A stretch of DNA of 64,000 nt from Liquidambar formosana (taxonomy: Eukaryota; Streptophyta; Magnoliopsida; Saxifragales; Altingiaceae), in contig CM077827.1 of the NCBI GenBank assembly GCA_039720395.1, forward strand, positions 17,099,822 to 17,163,821. The letters are read 5' to 3'. Of this stretch, positions 34,601 through 47,100 are shown piece by piece. A program made the position numbers and the translations under genes. Position 1 is the stretch's first letter; every line of letters begins with the position of its first letter. The notes beneath the pieces were generated by a model. It saw nothing but the letters and a program-made list of their open reading frames with translations. It searched no databases and was not told the origin of the DNA.

Positions 34601-36900
34601 TAGGAGCTACCCATGTTAAAGACATTACTTGAAACTATCACATATGAGATATCATGGGGTGCCTAAACTGGTATATACCAAGAAACTAACATGTGAGGTA
34701 TATATTTGGCGAAACATACCTGTGTGAATGATGGGTTTAACTTAACTAGGGAAGTATTCCAAGAAACTAACATGTGAGGTGTATGTTCCCTAGAGGCAAA
34801 ACGATTGGAACTTGCTTATGAAGCAATAGACAAAGAGTTGTCTTCTTATTGTGGGTTAGAAGCCAAGAAACTAACATGTGAGGCTTCTAGGTCACAGTGG
34901 GACCCCAATCCCCATTAGGAATGAGATTCCCGAATTCCATTAGAGGGTGTATGGAATTTGATAAAATAGTGGGAGGTACCATATGATTAAAGACCCAATC
35001 ATTATGGATAAAAATGAAATCTAATTCTCTATTTATGTAGATTACCTAATTACTCACCTCAAAACCCCTATTTCCTAATATATAGGATATTGATAGTTTG
35101 ACTAAACCCGATTTCTTTGATTGACTTAGAAAATTGAGAATTGTTCTCAATTTCAAAAGATTGTTTATATGCTATTAGGCCTTTTATTAAAGGCCCTCCA
35201 TAAAACATCCTAAGAAGAAAAAGACACTATGCGCAATTGGCATCTTGTTGCCATGCTATATGATAGTATTGATGACTAATGAGCTTCAGAAGCAAAATTA
35301 GTCAATGCGAGTGCCTTTGATGTCCTACATCACATACAAAGGTTGTATTGTGAGTAAAATAATACTATAAAGTATAGTACTTGTAAAGGACTTCTTCTGG
35401 ACTAGGATGTAATAAAAGTTGTTTATTAATAATCATTCTTTTGAAAAATGATTAATCACATAGAATAGCTTGAGAAGCTAGATGTGATTTAAAATGGAAG
35501 CATAGAGGAAAGCAAGTCTTGAAAAGTCAAAGACAAAGAAATATAATTATTTTGTAGTAAACATAAGGTATTGTAAAGGGAACTTGATAAAGTATCAATC
35601 TTCCTAGAAGAACCAAACTTTTGAAGTTTTGGTTCATGCTCTAAACTAAATTGTTGGTTAGTTCTGCTTCTTGGTTTTTGGATTCTAGTGTAATCTAAAT
35701 CGAAGCAGAAAGTTAAGTAGATAATAAGTTACCTTTAAAAATTTTAATAGAGCAAGAGTTGCTAGATTAATTTTGGGAACTTATTTCTTAACTAGGTCAT
35801 TTAAGACATTCTAGAAATTTGATTTCTGAATTTAAATGACTAATTAGAGCGAATGCAACGTATTCCGAGAATACAAGAGATGTAGAGACTCTCATTTAAA
35901 TGTAACGATTATGACTTGGTTATGAGATGACCAAACCCATCTTTTACTTGGTGAAGTGAAAGAGCTACATTTATAATTTGACTAATACATTGTGATGTAT
36001 ATAGTCATGTAGAGCATGCATTCAATTACAGTAGACTCATCTTAGAATACCATAGCACAGTGGTTAATCTAAGAGAACGAATTGAACCCTATTAAGATAT
36101 GGTTTGATCCATGATGAGTTTTACTAATGTATCCATCTAGGATATACCTTAAAATTGCTACATATTGATAATTTAGGGTTCACTCCAGTTTTGTCCCAAT
36201 TATATCAGATATGATATGGGAAGAAATCCAACTTAAAGAAGTTAAGGCTTAGGCTTGTGCTACGTTTGTATGGAAACATAATGTAGACAATCTGGAAATA
36301 AGGTCAAGTAAGTGTTGAATTGTGGTATATCCCAAAAGTGGTTGGGATAGTATTTCTATTACTCTAATGAACAAAAGTTGTCCATTAGGATGTTTGCTGG
36401 ATTTTCTTGAGAAAGAGTTCATTCAAGAAAGATGCAAAAGTAGATAGAATTTATAGAATTGTCTGTAAAGCCACAAACGAACAAAGATCCAACCCTTGTC
36501 TCTGTTAAGACAAAACCCTTAACTACACTACAATTTTTTCATAGATCAAATTGGATATTTCTTAACATAAGAGAGATATTGTATCTCTATTAGAATGTGA
36601 AAGAATTGTTCTTTGGTGATAAAGATCACCAAGATAATCCTATTGATTATGACTAGACGATGTTTCACATCAACTCGAGAAATGACTAAGAGTCATTAAA
36701 TCCAATATGGATAGGTAGAGACCTAAAAGGCTTGGCTATTTAAGAATGTTTTCAACATAGGCAAAAAGTTGTCTATAAAGAAACTTGTTTGATAATAGTT
36801 ATGCTGAAATCCATTTGGATCTTGTTATCTATAAACACACATTTTGAATATAAGATATGTCAAAAAGGATATAAAGATGTTATATCAAATGGTGAAAAAC
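31626..36900 (+). other. Decayed, non-coding interior of copia-derived element copy 1
   Basis: No intact frame. 33066-33092 and 33256-33282 are two copies of the palindrome ATGATTGGTCAT-TAA-ATGACCAATCAT. 33308-33346 holds two TTTAGGG-type dimers. A 20-bp repeat AACAAGCCAATGGTGGAGAC lies at about 34036-34085. CAAGAAACTAACATGTGAGG recurs near 34680, 34760 and 34863. Gag and integrase traces are too weak to place. Confidence 0.6.
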
Positions 36901-37940
36901 CATAAAAGTGTGTAAGTTATAGAAGTCTATTAATAGACTACAAGGTTCTCATAATTAGAACATCTATAAAGTTGAGGTAATCAAATTGTTTGATTTCTCT
37001 CATTGTATAGATGGACCATGAGTGTATAAAAGGTTGGTGGGAGTGCGATCGTTTTTCTTTATCCTAAGTATGGATGACATCATAATCATTATGAATGATA
37101 TATGAATGTTATCTAATGTAAAGTTTTAGTTTTTGGAGAAAAACTAATTCATGAAAGATTTGGCAAAAGCATCCAATAAGATCTATAGAGATAGATCATA
37201 TAGATTGCTAAGTATCTCCAAATCATCAAACATAGTTGAAATGTTGAAGGAGTTCAACATGGAGAATTCTAAGGGAGGTCTGATTTACTTCAGATAAGAA
37301 TTCATTATTCAAGGGCATGTGCCCTAGGATAACACAAGTAAGATTCTTAAAGTGTTAAGAAGCCTTATTTTACACTATGTATTGAACCTGATATCTATTA
37401 TGTTGTAATTGTTACAAATAGTTATCAATCAATTCAAATTTGGAATATTGGATTGTATGGAAATTGTAAACTCATAGTAGATGGGTATATGGATTTGGAT
37501 ATGTTCCATATGGGGTATATTTTATATTCACTTTAGTTGGTGAAATACTTAATGGAAGAACTGTATGAAAGATACAGTGGATTCCATTATTAAGGGTGAA
37601 TTAATTGTCGCATTGTCTAGGAGACTGTTTGGATCTATAAGTTCATTTAGAACTTAGAGTTGTTCCTTCCATTGAGTTGCCCACACCTTGTTTTGTGACA
37701 ACAATGGGTCTATAGCTCAAGTATAGGAATCACGGTCTCATCAAAAGTCCAAACTCATAGAGTGACAATTCCAAGTGATTAGAGGAATCATTGGAAGAGG
37801 TAATAGATACATTACAGAAGATATTATCTACATAAGTTTTTGTAGACCTACTGACTAAAGCTTTAAAACATAATTGGTTATGTCTAAGACCAACATCTTG
37901 AGAAGATAGGTATGCGATACATGGTCGATTGGCTTTAGTG
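36900..37940 (+). pseudogene. Remnant Copia RT / RNase H
   Basis: Broken frames retain the order expected of Copia pol. Near 37050-37095 a reverse-transcriptase core reads SMDDIIII, where the family has a YVDD motif. Near 37694-37720 CDNNGSIAQ matches the RNase H end motif. Near 37845-37870 is the degraded end region usually written around a TKAL motif. Many stops and frameshifts separate these. The purine tract follows directly. Confidence 0.65.
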
Positions 37941-37952
37941 CAAGTGGGAGAT
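37940..37952 (+). other. Polypurine tract, copia-derived copy 1
   Basis: GCAAGTGGGAGAT lies immediately before the 3' LTR, the normal position for plus-strand priming. The same tract occurs in reverse at 44160-44172. Confidence 0.7.
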
Positions 37953-39612
37953 TGTTAGGATTATGCCCTAGAGCCAATCATAGAGATGATTGTTTAGGGA
38001 TTAGGAACAATCATTTGATTTCATTTATGTATGTCACATTTATTATTGATTTAATAAAAGGGCTTATTCTATTATGTTTATATGCATCATTTATATTTAC
38101 ATAATATGTCCATGGAGTTAGAGTTGAGAATATGGAATTACAAAGAGTTGTAATTTTGAGACTATAGATATATCTCTGTACTAAACTCCTTAAGCATTCC
38201 TAATTAAAGGTTCACTATGATGGACAGTAATGAACCATAGGACTAGCACTTGTTAGGTTGACTCTATAGGAGGATAGCTAGTCTCAAGCTATTTGTTTGG
38301 AGACACTACAACCAACAAGTGGGTGCCTATTATAAGAATAGGTACACTGAATGTGACCAAAGATATGAGATAAACTGAATGGAGTTTTATCCTGCCTGTC
38401 AATCAGTTTCTCATTGTTATAGTGGTACAAGTAATCCTTAGACCTGAGACACCATAGTTGCCTTATGCATGTAGCTTTAGAAGTTTGATAACACTAAATG
38501 CAGATCCTATTCAGGGGTCTGCAAAGGTGTTCATTGGCCCTACTGCTATGTGTATGAAGGCATGTGAGTGATCAACAAGGGATCCATCACTCTCAGGAAA
38601 AAGAGAGAGAATGTCTCATATAGCATTCATAATATAACTCATTAAATCCATGGCCATGGTAGGATGAATATGAAAAGAGTTTCATGAGTTCATCAATGAG
38701 TTGATATCTATGAATGAGTATAAAGTAATTGAACTAGGGACTTGACAGACTTCCATGTCCTATTAGTTCAATTGGAGACATTGTGTTGAAGGAAGGATGC
38801 AATTGTAACCTATAAACTATAACAGAAGGGTTCTTTGTAAATGACTATTCACCTCATTAAGGACCACACCATGAGCCATATGCTAGGTGTTACTCATGGT
38901 TAGTAGAAGCCCTAATTGATATAAGTGAGTTATAATCAATTAGGGAATTGGAAGGAGTTCCAATTAGACCCTAAATGGAAAGAGTTCCATTGTGCACACC
39001 TCGTGCTATTCCTACTACTTAATGATGTGAACCCAATGGGTCACACACTGATCATGCAAGAAGGGCTTTAAAGTCTATGAGAGAAAGGGTTTTAGTGAAT
39101 AAAGAATAGTTCTTTATAGGCCTATTTGTATTTGATACAAATAATAGGGGTTAATGTGCAATTAAGTGTAATTACACATAACCCTATTAGGGTTTCTTCC
39201 CCATGGCCAGCCCCCTTTAGTGGGCTGCCTATATAAGTCACACTTATGTGTGACATGGCATAATAGGCTTGCACAATAAACCCTAGCTGTCCAGCCCCTT
39301 GGAGGCTCTCTTATCTCTCTCTCTCTTCTCCACCTCTAGCAACAACAAGGAAGGAGAAAGAAAGGACTTGAAGCTCTAGCTAGGTGTGGATACCGTTGGA
39401 GGCAGCACACTTGGGCTGCTCATTCACCGCTGTCCGGAATCAAAGCTTGGAGCAAAAAGGAGAAGACAAAAAATTCTGTAAGTGTTCTAACCCTCTTTGT
39501 AGTTAGGGTTTGATTTTGTGTTATGCATAGTTAGATTCATGGGCTGTGGAATCGTAGGAAAAATTTTTATTTTCCGCACTTCTATTTTTTCTTTCTTGTA
39601 TGATTCCCAACA
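37953..39612 (+). repeat. 3' LTR, copia-derived element copy 1
   Basis: Direct repeat of 29950-31611 with the same terminal TGTT...AACA. Confidence 0.92.
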
Positions 39613-39617
39613 AAACC
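39613..39617. repeat. Target-site duplication AAACC, right
   Basis: Follows the CCCAACA end of the 3' LTR and equals 29945-29949. Confidence 0.9.
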
Positions 39618-39619
39618 GC

Positions 39620-39654
<35 letters not shown>

Positions 39655-40270
39655 CCAACAGACATATTTATATCATTGTCAATGTTATCAAAAGCAAGTA
39701 CCTTAACCATCACCTATAAAAATACTTTCTATATGAAAGTATTTTTAATAACGCTACTACAGGTAATAACTTATCATTCATAACTTAATATTGTAGAAGT
39801 TTCTTTCAATTACAACATCAATTACTCATTTTAAAACCTATTTCCAACAGCTTACATTCTGATACTTTTCCAATTATTTCCCATGTATTTTAGCAGCTTG
39901 ACTGGGATTCTGGAAAAACATATCACTATCATTGTCATGTTTTTCCACAAACATTCAAGGTTCGTATATTACTTCTTTCCAACCATACATAATTTACAAA
40001 ATTCACAAATATTTCCACAACTGCACTTTTTTCTCACCATCAACAATTTACTTTACTAACCATTAAATATATCATGATAAAAATGTTTTTCAGTGTGCTG
40101 TATAACGAAGACGCCTATAAAAGAGCTAATGCAACAAGTTTGTACCAAAAAACCAGTGGAACGGCATAGAGAGTTGCATTAGCTCCAATATCTGCACCAC
40201 TATTATACAAACAATTCTCTAAAACAATATAGAGAGTTGTACCATTTCTCAACCATACAAAAGGTAATCA
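39618..40270. other. Helitron interior, third piece
   Basis: Begins with GCC and a run of 32 A (39621-39652), then AT-rich DNA. A candidate exon lies between TTTTAGCAG and CATTCAAG at about 39899-39959 (in frame LDWDSGKTYHYHCHVFPQTF), unrecognised. 40093-40165 is open in one frame but without a known domain. It ends at the Copia insertion. Confidence 0.4.
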
Positions 40271-40275
40271 TATTC
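40271..40275. repeat. Target-site duplication TATTC, left
   Basis: Equals 54738-54742 beyond the other LTR. Confidence 0.9.
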
Positions 40276-40509
40276 TGTAAACTATAAGAATTGGGAAATC
40301 CCTCATACCAATTGGTATGGGATACAATGTATTTATAATAATAAGAATGGTGTACATACTCAACAGTAGCCAATCAGCATATACAAGATTACATAAATCA
40401 AGGGATACAAAAAGGTACAGAATGATCTCTTAACTAAAGAAGGGTCTGGAGAATCACTCAAGGTCAACACACAGATGCTTAGCATATTTAGCCTGGAGTT
40501 TCCTTAACA
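40276..40509 (-). repeat. 3' LTR of short-LTR Copia element
   Basis: On the minus strand it starts TGTTAAGGAAACTCC and ends TTATAGTTTACA. A purine tract (GATTTTGAGGGAGGG) lies just before it, at 40510-40524 on the plus strand. The RNase H frame runs a few codons into the LTR before stopping at 40488. Confidence 0.93.
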
Positions 40510-42500
40510 CCCTCCCTCAAAATCAGCGTCGAGGAGATGGTGAGTTTGTCCCGTAAATCCTGGAAATGCCGTGAAGGAAGTCCTTTTGTAAGAATGTCAG
40601 CAATCTGAGACTCACTAGGAACAAATAAGACCCGAAGTGCACCCCGAGCAACCCGTTCACGAACAAAATGATAATCGATTTCAATGTGCTTTGTTCGAGC
40701 ATGAAGGATAGGATTAACGGCAAGATAGGTGGCATTAACGTTGTCATAATATAAAGTGGGAGGAGTAGAGAGATGGACACCAAGATCTTTAAGAATATAC
40801 TGAACCCATGTCAGATCGGCTGTAGGAAGAGCAAGGAAGGGATATTCAGCTTCAGCAGAAGAGCGAGAGACAGTGGCTTGCTTTTTAGAAAACCACGAGA
40901 TTAAATTGGGGCCAAGAAAGATACAACTACCCGACGTAGAACGATGATCATCTAGGGAACCAGCCCAATTGGCATCAGAGTAAGCTGTGAGAGTAAGTTT
41001 TGAAGAGGCATAAAGCACTAAACCATAGCCAAGAGTGCCTTTAAGATACCGGAGAATACGTTTGACAGCTGCAAAGTGAACATCTGTAGGAGCATGCATG
41101 AATTGGCATACTTGATTGACGCTATAAGCAATATCAGGCCGTGTCATGGTAAGATATTGTAGAGCACCCACAATGCTATGATAAGTGGAACCATCCGAAA
41201 GAGACGTGCCATCTTGAGAGGATAACTTGCGACCAGAGGGAACAGGGGTTGATAATGAATTAGCTTCTAATATATGGGATTGGCGTAAAAGGTCCAGTGT
41301 ATAGTTGGTTTGGGATAACACAAGGCCAGTGGGAGTCTGAGTGGCTTCAATTCTAAGAAAGTAGTGAAGTTTGCCCAAGTCCTTCATATCAAATGCACAA
41401 GCCAACTGAGAAATAAGGTGATTAATAATAGTAGAAGAAGAACCAGTGATGATAATGTCATCAACATAAACAAGAAGAACCACTATGCCCTTGGAGTGAT
41501 GAAGGGTAAACATGGAAGAGTCCGATCTGCTAGAAACAAACCCAAGTTCAGTTAAGTAGGTGCTAAAGCGATGAAACCAAGCTCGAAGGGCCTGCTTAAG
41601 ACCATAAATAGCTTTATGAAGTTTGCATACATAATGAGGATAATTAGTATCAGTGAACCCAGGTGGTTAACGCATATAGACATCTTCTTGAAGATGACCA
41701 TGAAGCAAAGCATTTTTAACATCCAATTGCCGAATATGCCAAGACCGAGAAATTGCAACACTAAGCACTGTGCGGATGGTTGTGGGCTTTATAACAGGAC
41801 TGAAGGTCTCATCAAAATCAAGGCCTGGTAATTGATTAAAGCCTTTGGCAACAAGTCTAGCTTTATGACGCTCAATTGTGCCATCAGAGCGACGCTTAAT
41901 CTTGAAGACCCACTTACAACCAACTATATTCTGTGAAAGTGAAAAGGGTACAAGAGACCAAGTTTGGTTGCGAAGAAGAGCATTAAATTCGTCATGCATT
42001 GCTTTCTTCTATTCAGGGTGGCGAAGAGCTTGAGAGAAAGAGGTTGGTTCAACAGGTTCAGGAGGGGTAATAGTGGATAAGAGGCAATAGGTAATTGGGT
42101 AACGGGAGGAAAGGTACACTTTAGGCTTACGTGTACCATCTCGGATTTGGGTAATCATTGGGTGCTGGGAGATAACAGGAAGTGGGAGGGGAGAAGGGGG
42201 AGAAGCAATATGAGGTATATCATTGGTGTCAGCATTACAATTTGGTGGTAGAGAAGAAGCAATAAGTGGGGAGGTGGCATGAGTAGTGGAAAGATCAGGG
42301 GCAAGAGGTAAAGGATTGTGAAGAGGAATGAGGGTAGTGGACTGAGTTGGAGTGTGGGAAGAGTTTACTGGGGGAAAATCATGAAGCTGAGGATTGAGCC
42401 ACATAGCGAGTGTATTTGGATCAGTGGGCCGATGAGAAGGAGAAAGGCCTGCAAAAGGAAACAAAGTTTCATCAAACGCCACATGACGAGAAATAAAAAC
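40488..42500 (-). pseudogene. pol: Copia pol 3' part: integrase C-terminus, reverse transcriptase, RNase H
   Basis: Minus strand, same frame as the gag-pol part beyond the nested insert. It opens with the integrase/RT linker (AFDETLFPF). RT follows from about 41999 ([25 protein letters not shown]), catalytic YVDD at about 41468-41457 and TRPDIAYSVNQ near 41130. RNase H includes the SRSSAEAEY segment near 40855, TKHIEIDYHFVRE near 40690 and the ILTKGLP end. Two stops: TAG where a tryptophan is expected (HPE*KKAM, about 42006) and TAA where glutamine is expected (MR*PPGF, about 41668). Both are G-to-A or C-to-T compatible. The start is the split made by the nested element. Confidence 0.88.
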
Positions 42501-44159
42501 TGTTGGGAATCGAACAAGAGGGAAAAATACAAGTGCGGAATATAAAAAATTTTTCCTACGATTCTCAATCCCATGAATCTAACTATGCATAACACAAAAT
42601 CAAACCCTAACTACGAAGAGGGTTAGAACACTTACAGGATTTTTGTCTTCTCCGTTTTGCTCCAAGCTTCTACTCCGGACAGCGGTGAATGAGCAGCCCA
42701 AGTGTGCTGCCTCCAACGGTATCCACACCTAGCTAGAGCTTCAAGCCTTTTCTTTCTTCTTCCTTGTTGTTGCTAGAGGTGGAGAAGAGAGAGAGAGAGA
42801 AGAGAGCCTCCAAAGGGCTGGACGGCTAGGGTTTATTGTGCAAGCCTATTATGCCATGTCACACATAAGTGTGACTTATATAGGCAGCCCACTAAAGGGG
42901 GCTGGCCATGGGGAAGAAACCCTAATAGGGTTATGTGTAATTACACTTAATTGCACATTAACCCCTATTATTTGTATCAAATACAAATAGGCCTATAAAG
43001 AACTATTCTTTATTCACTAAAACCCTTTCTCTCATAGACTTTAAAGCCCTTCTTGCATGATCAATGTGTGACCCATTGGGTTCACATCATTAAGTAGTAG
43101 GAATAGCACGAGGTGTGCACAATGGAACTCTTTCCATTTAGGGTCTAATTGGAACTCCTTCCAATTCCCTAATTGATTATAACTCACTTATATCAATTAG
43201 GGCTTCTACTAACCATGAGTAACACCTAGCATATGGCTCATGGTGTGGTCCTTAATGAGGTGAATAGTCATTTACAAAGAACCCTTCTGTTATAGTTTAT
43301 AGGTTACAATTGCATCCTTCATTCAACACAATGTCTCCAATTGAACTAATAGGATATGGAAGTCTGTCAAGTCCCTAGTTCAATTACTTTATACTCATTC
43401 ATAGATATCAACTCATTGATGAACTCATGAAACTCTTTTCATATTCATCCTACCATGGCCATGGATTTAATGAGTTATATTATGAATGCTATATGAGACA
43501 TTCTCTCTCTTTTTCCTGAGAGTGATGGATCCCTTGTTGATCACTCACATGCCTTCATACACATAGCAGTAGGGCCAATGAACACCTTTGCAGACCCCTG
43601 AATAGGATCTGCACTTCGTGTTATCAAACTTCTAAAGCTACATGCATAAGGCAACTATGGTGTCTCAGGTCTAAGGATTACTTGTACCACTATAATAATG
43701 AGAAACTAATTGACAGGCAGGATAAAACTCCATTCAGTTTATCTCATATCTTTGGTCACATTCAGTGTACCTATTCTTATAATAGGCACCCACTTGTTGG
43801 TTGTAGTGTCTCCACACAAATAGCTTGAGACTAGCTATCCTCCTATAGAGTCAACCTAACAAGTGCTAGTCCTATGGTTCATTACTGTCCATCATAGTGA
43901 ACCTTCAACTAGGAATGCTTAAGGAGTTTAGTACAGAGATATATCTATAGTCTCAAAATTACAACTCTTTGTAATTCCATATTCTCAATTCTAACTCCAT
44001 GGGCATATTATGTAAATATAAATGATGCATATAAACATAATAGAATAAGCCCTTTTATTAAATCAATAATAAATGTGACATACATAAATGAAATCAAATG
44101 ATTGTTCCTAATCCCTAAACAATCATCTCTATGATTGGCTCTAGGGCATAATCCTAACA
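42501..44159 (-). repeat. 3' LTR, copia-derived element copy 2
   Basis: Plus strand TGTTGGGAATC...ATCCTAACA, the reverse complement of the family LTR. It is followed at 44160-44175 by the complement of the purine tract (ATCTCCCACTTGCACT). Confidence 0.92.
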
Positions 44160-47100
44160 ATCTCCCACTTGCACTAAAGCCAATCGACCATGTATCGCAT
44201 ACCTATCTTCTCAAGATGTTGGTCTTAGACATAACCAATTATGTTTTAAAGCTTTAGTCAGTAGGTCAACAAAAACTTACGTAGATAATATCTTCTGTAA
44301 TGTATCTATTACCTTTTCCAATGATTCCTCTAATCACTTGGAATTGCCGCTCTATGTGTTTGGACTTTTTGATGAGACCGTGATTCTTATGCTTGAGCTA
44401 TAGACCCATTGTTGTCACAAAACAAGGTATGGGCAACTCAATGGAAGGAACAACTCCAAGTTCTAAATGAACTTATAGATCCAAACAGTCTCCTAGACAA
44501 TGCGACAATTAATTCACCCTTAATAATGGAATCCACTGTATCTTTCATACAGTTCTTCCATTAAGTATTTCACTAACTAAAGTGAATATAAAATATACCC
44601 CATATGGATTATATCCAAATCCATATACCCATCTACTATGAGTTTACAATTTCCATATACAATCCAATATTCCAAATTTGAATTGATTGATAACTATTTG
44701 TAACAATTACAACATAATAGATATCAGGTTCAATACATAGTGTAAAATAAGGCTTCTTAACACTTTAAGAATCTTACTTGTGTTATCCTAGGGCACATGC
44801 CCTTGAATAATGAATTCTTATCTGAAGTAAATCAGACCTCCCTTAGAATTCTCCATGTTGAACTCCTTCAACATTTCAACTATGTTTGATGATTTGGAGA
44901 TACTTAGCAATCTATATGATCTATCTCTATAGATCTTATTGGATGCTTTTGCCAAATCTTTCATGAATTAGTTTTTCTCCAAAAACTAAAACTTTACATT
45001 AGATAACATTCATATATCATTCATAATGATTATGATGTCATCCATACTTAGGATAAAGAAAAACGATCGCACTCCCACTAACCTTTTATACACTCATGGT
45101 CCATCTATACAATGAGAGAAATCAAACAATTTGATTACCTCAACTTTATAGATGTTCTAATTATGAGAACCTTGTAGTCTATTAATAGACTTCTATAACT
45201 TACACACTTTTATGGTTTTTCACCATTTGATATAACATCTTTATATCCTTTTTGACATATCTTATATTCAAAATGTGTGTTTATATATAACAAGATCCAA
45301 ATGGATTTCAGCATAACTATTATCAAACAAGTTTCTTTATAGACAACTTTTTGCCTATGTTGAAAACATTCTTAAATAGCCAAGCCTTTTAGGTCTCTAC
45401 CTATCCATATTAGATTTAATGACTCTTAGTCATTTCTTGAGTTGATGTGAAACATCGTCTAGTCATAATCAATAGGATTATCTTGGTGATATTTATCACC
45501 AAAGAACAATTCTTTCACATTCTAATAGAGATACAATATCTCTCTTATGTTAAGAAATATCCAATTTGATCTATGAAAAGATTGTAGTGTAGTTAAGGGT
45601 TTTGTCTTAACAGAGACAAGGGTTGGATCTTTGTTCGTTTGTGGCTTTACAGACAATTCTATAAATTCTATCTACTTTTGTATCTTTCTTGAATGAACTC
45701 TTTCTCAAGAAAATCCAACAAACATCCTAATGGACAACTTTTGTTCATTAGGGTAATAGAAATACTATCCCAACCACTTTTGGGATATACCACAATTCAA
45801 CACTTACTTGACCGTATTTCCAGATTGTCTACATTATGTTTCCAGACATACGTAGCACAAGCCCAAGCCTTAACTTCTATAAGTTGGGTTTCTTCCCATA
45901 TCATATCTGATATAATTGGGACAAAACTGGAGTGAACCCTAAATTATCAATATGTAGCAATTTTAAGGTATATCCTAGATGGATACATTAGTAAAACTCA
46001 TCATGGATCAAACCATATCTTAATAGGGTTCAATTTGTTCTCTTAGATTCACCATTGAGCTATGGTATTCTAAGATGAGTCTACTATAATTGAATGCATG
46101 CTCTACATGACTGTATACATCACAATGTATAGTCAAATTATAAATGTAACTCATTCACTTCACCAAGTAAAAGATGGGTTTGGTCATCTCATAACCAAGT
46201 CATAATCGTTACATTTAAATGAGAGTCTCTACATCTCTTGTATTCTTGGAATACGTTGCATTCGCTCTAATTAGTAATTTAAATTCGGAAATCAAATTTC
46301 TAGAATGTCTTAAATGACTTAGTTAAGAAATAAGTTCCCAAAATTAATCTAGCAACTCTTGCTCTATTAAAATTTTTAAAGGTAACTTATTATCTACTTA
46401 ACTTTCTGCTTCGATTTAGATTATACTAGAATCCAAAAACCAAGAAGCAGAACTAACCAACAATTTAGTTTAGAGCATGAACCAAAACTTCAAAAGTTTG
46501 GTTCTTCTAGGAAGACTGATACTTTATCAAGTTCCCTTTACAATACCTTATATTTACTACAAAATAATTATATTTCTTTGTCTTTGACTTTTCAAGACTT
46601 GCTTTCCTCTATGCTTCCATTTTAAATCACATCTAGCTTCTCAAGCTATTCTATGTGATTAATCATTTTTCAAAAGAATGATTATTAATAAACAACTTTT
46701 ATTACATCCTAGTCCAGAAGAAGTCCTTTATAACTACTATACTTTATAGTATTATTTTACTCACTATACAACCTTTGTATGTGATGTAGGACATCAAAGG
46801 CACTTGCATTGACTAATTTTGCTTCTGAAGCTCATTAGTCATAAATACTATCATATAGTATGGCAACAAGATGCCAATTGTGCATAGTGTCTTTTTCTTC
46901 TTAAGATGTTTTATGGAGGGCCTTTAATAAAAGGCCTAATAGCATATAAACAATATTTTGAAATTGAGAACAATTCTCAATTTCCTAAGCCAATCAAAGA
47001 AATCAGGTTTAGTCAAACTATCAATATCCTATATTAGGAAATAGGGGTTTTGAGGTGAGTAATTAGGTAATCTACATAAACAAAGAATTAGATTTCATTT

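Larger units (their letters stand above)
29950..39612 (+). mobile_element. Degenerate Ty1/copia-derived LTR element, copy 1 (plus strand)
   Basis: LTRs of 1662 and 1660 bp (TGTTAGGATT...TTCCCAACA) flanked by AAACC on both sides, with a tRNA-Met primer site and a purine tract. No long ORF: frames decay into stops, but the 3' third keeps recognisable Copia RT/RNase H traces. A second copy with the same decayed interior is at 42501-52194 in the opposite orientation, so the element most likely spread after losing coding capacity, using enzymes from another element. Confidence 0.93.
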
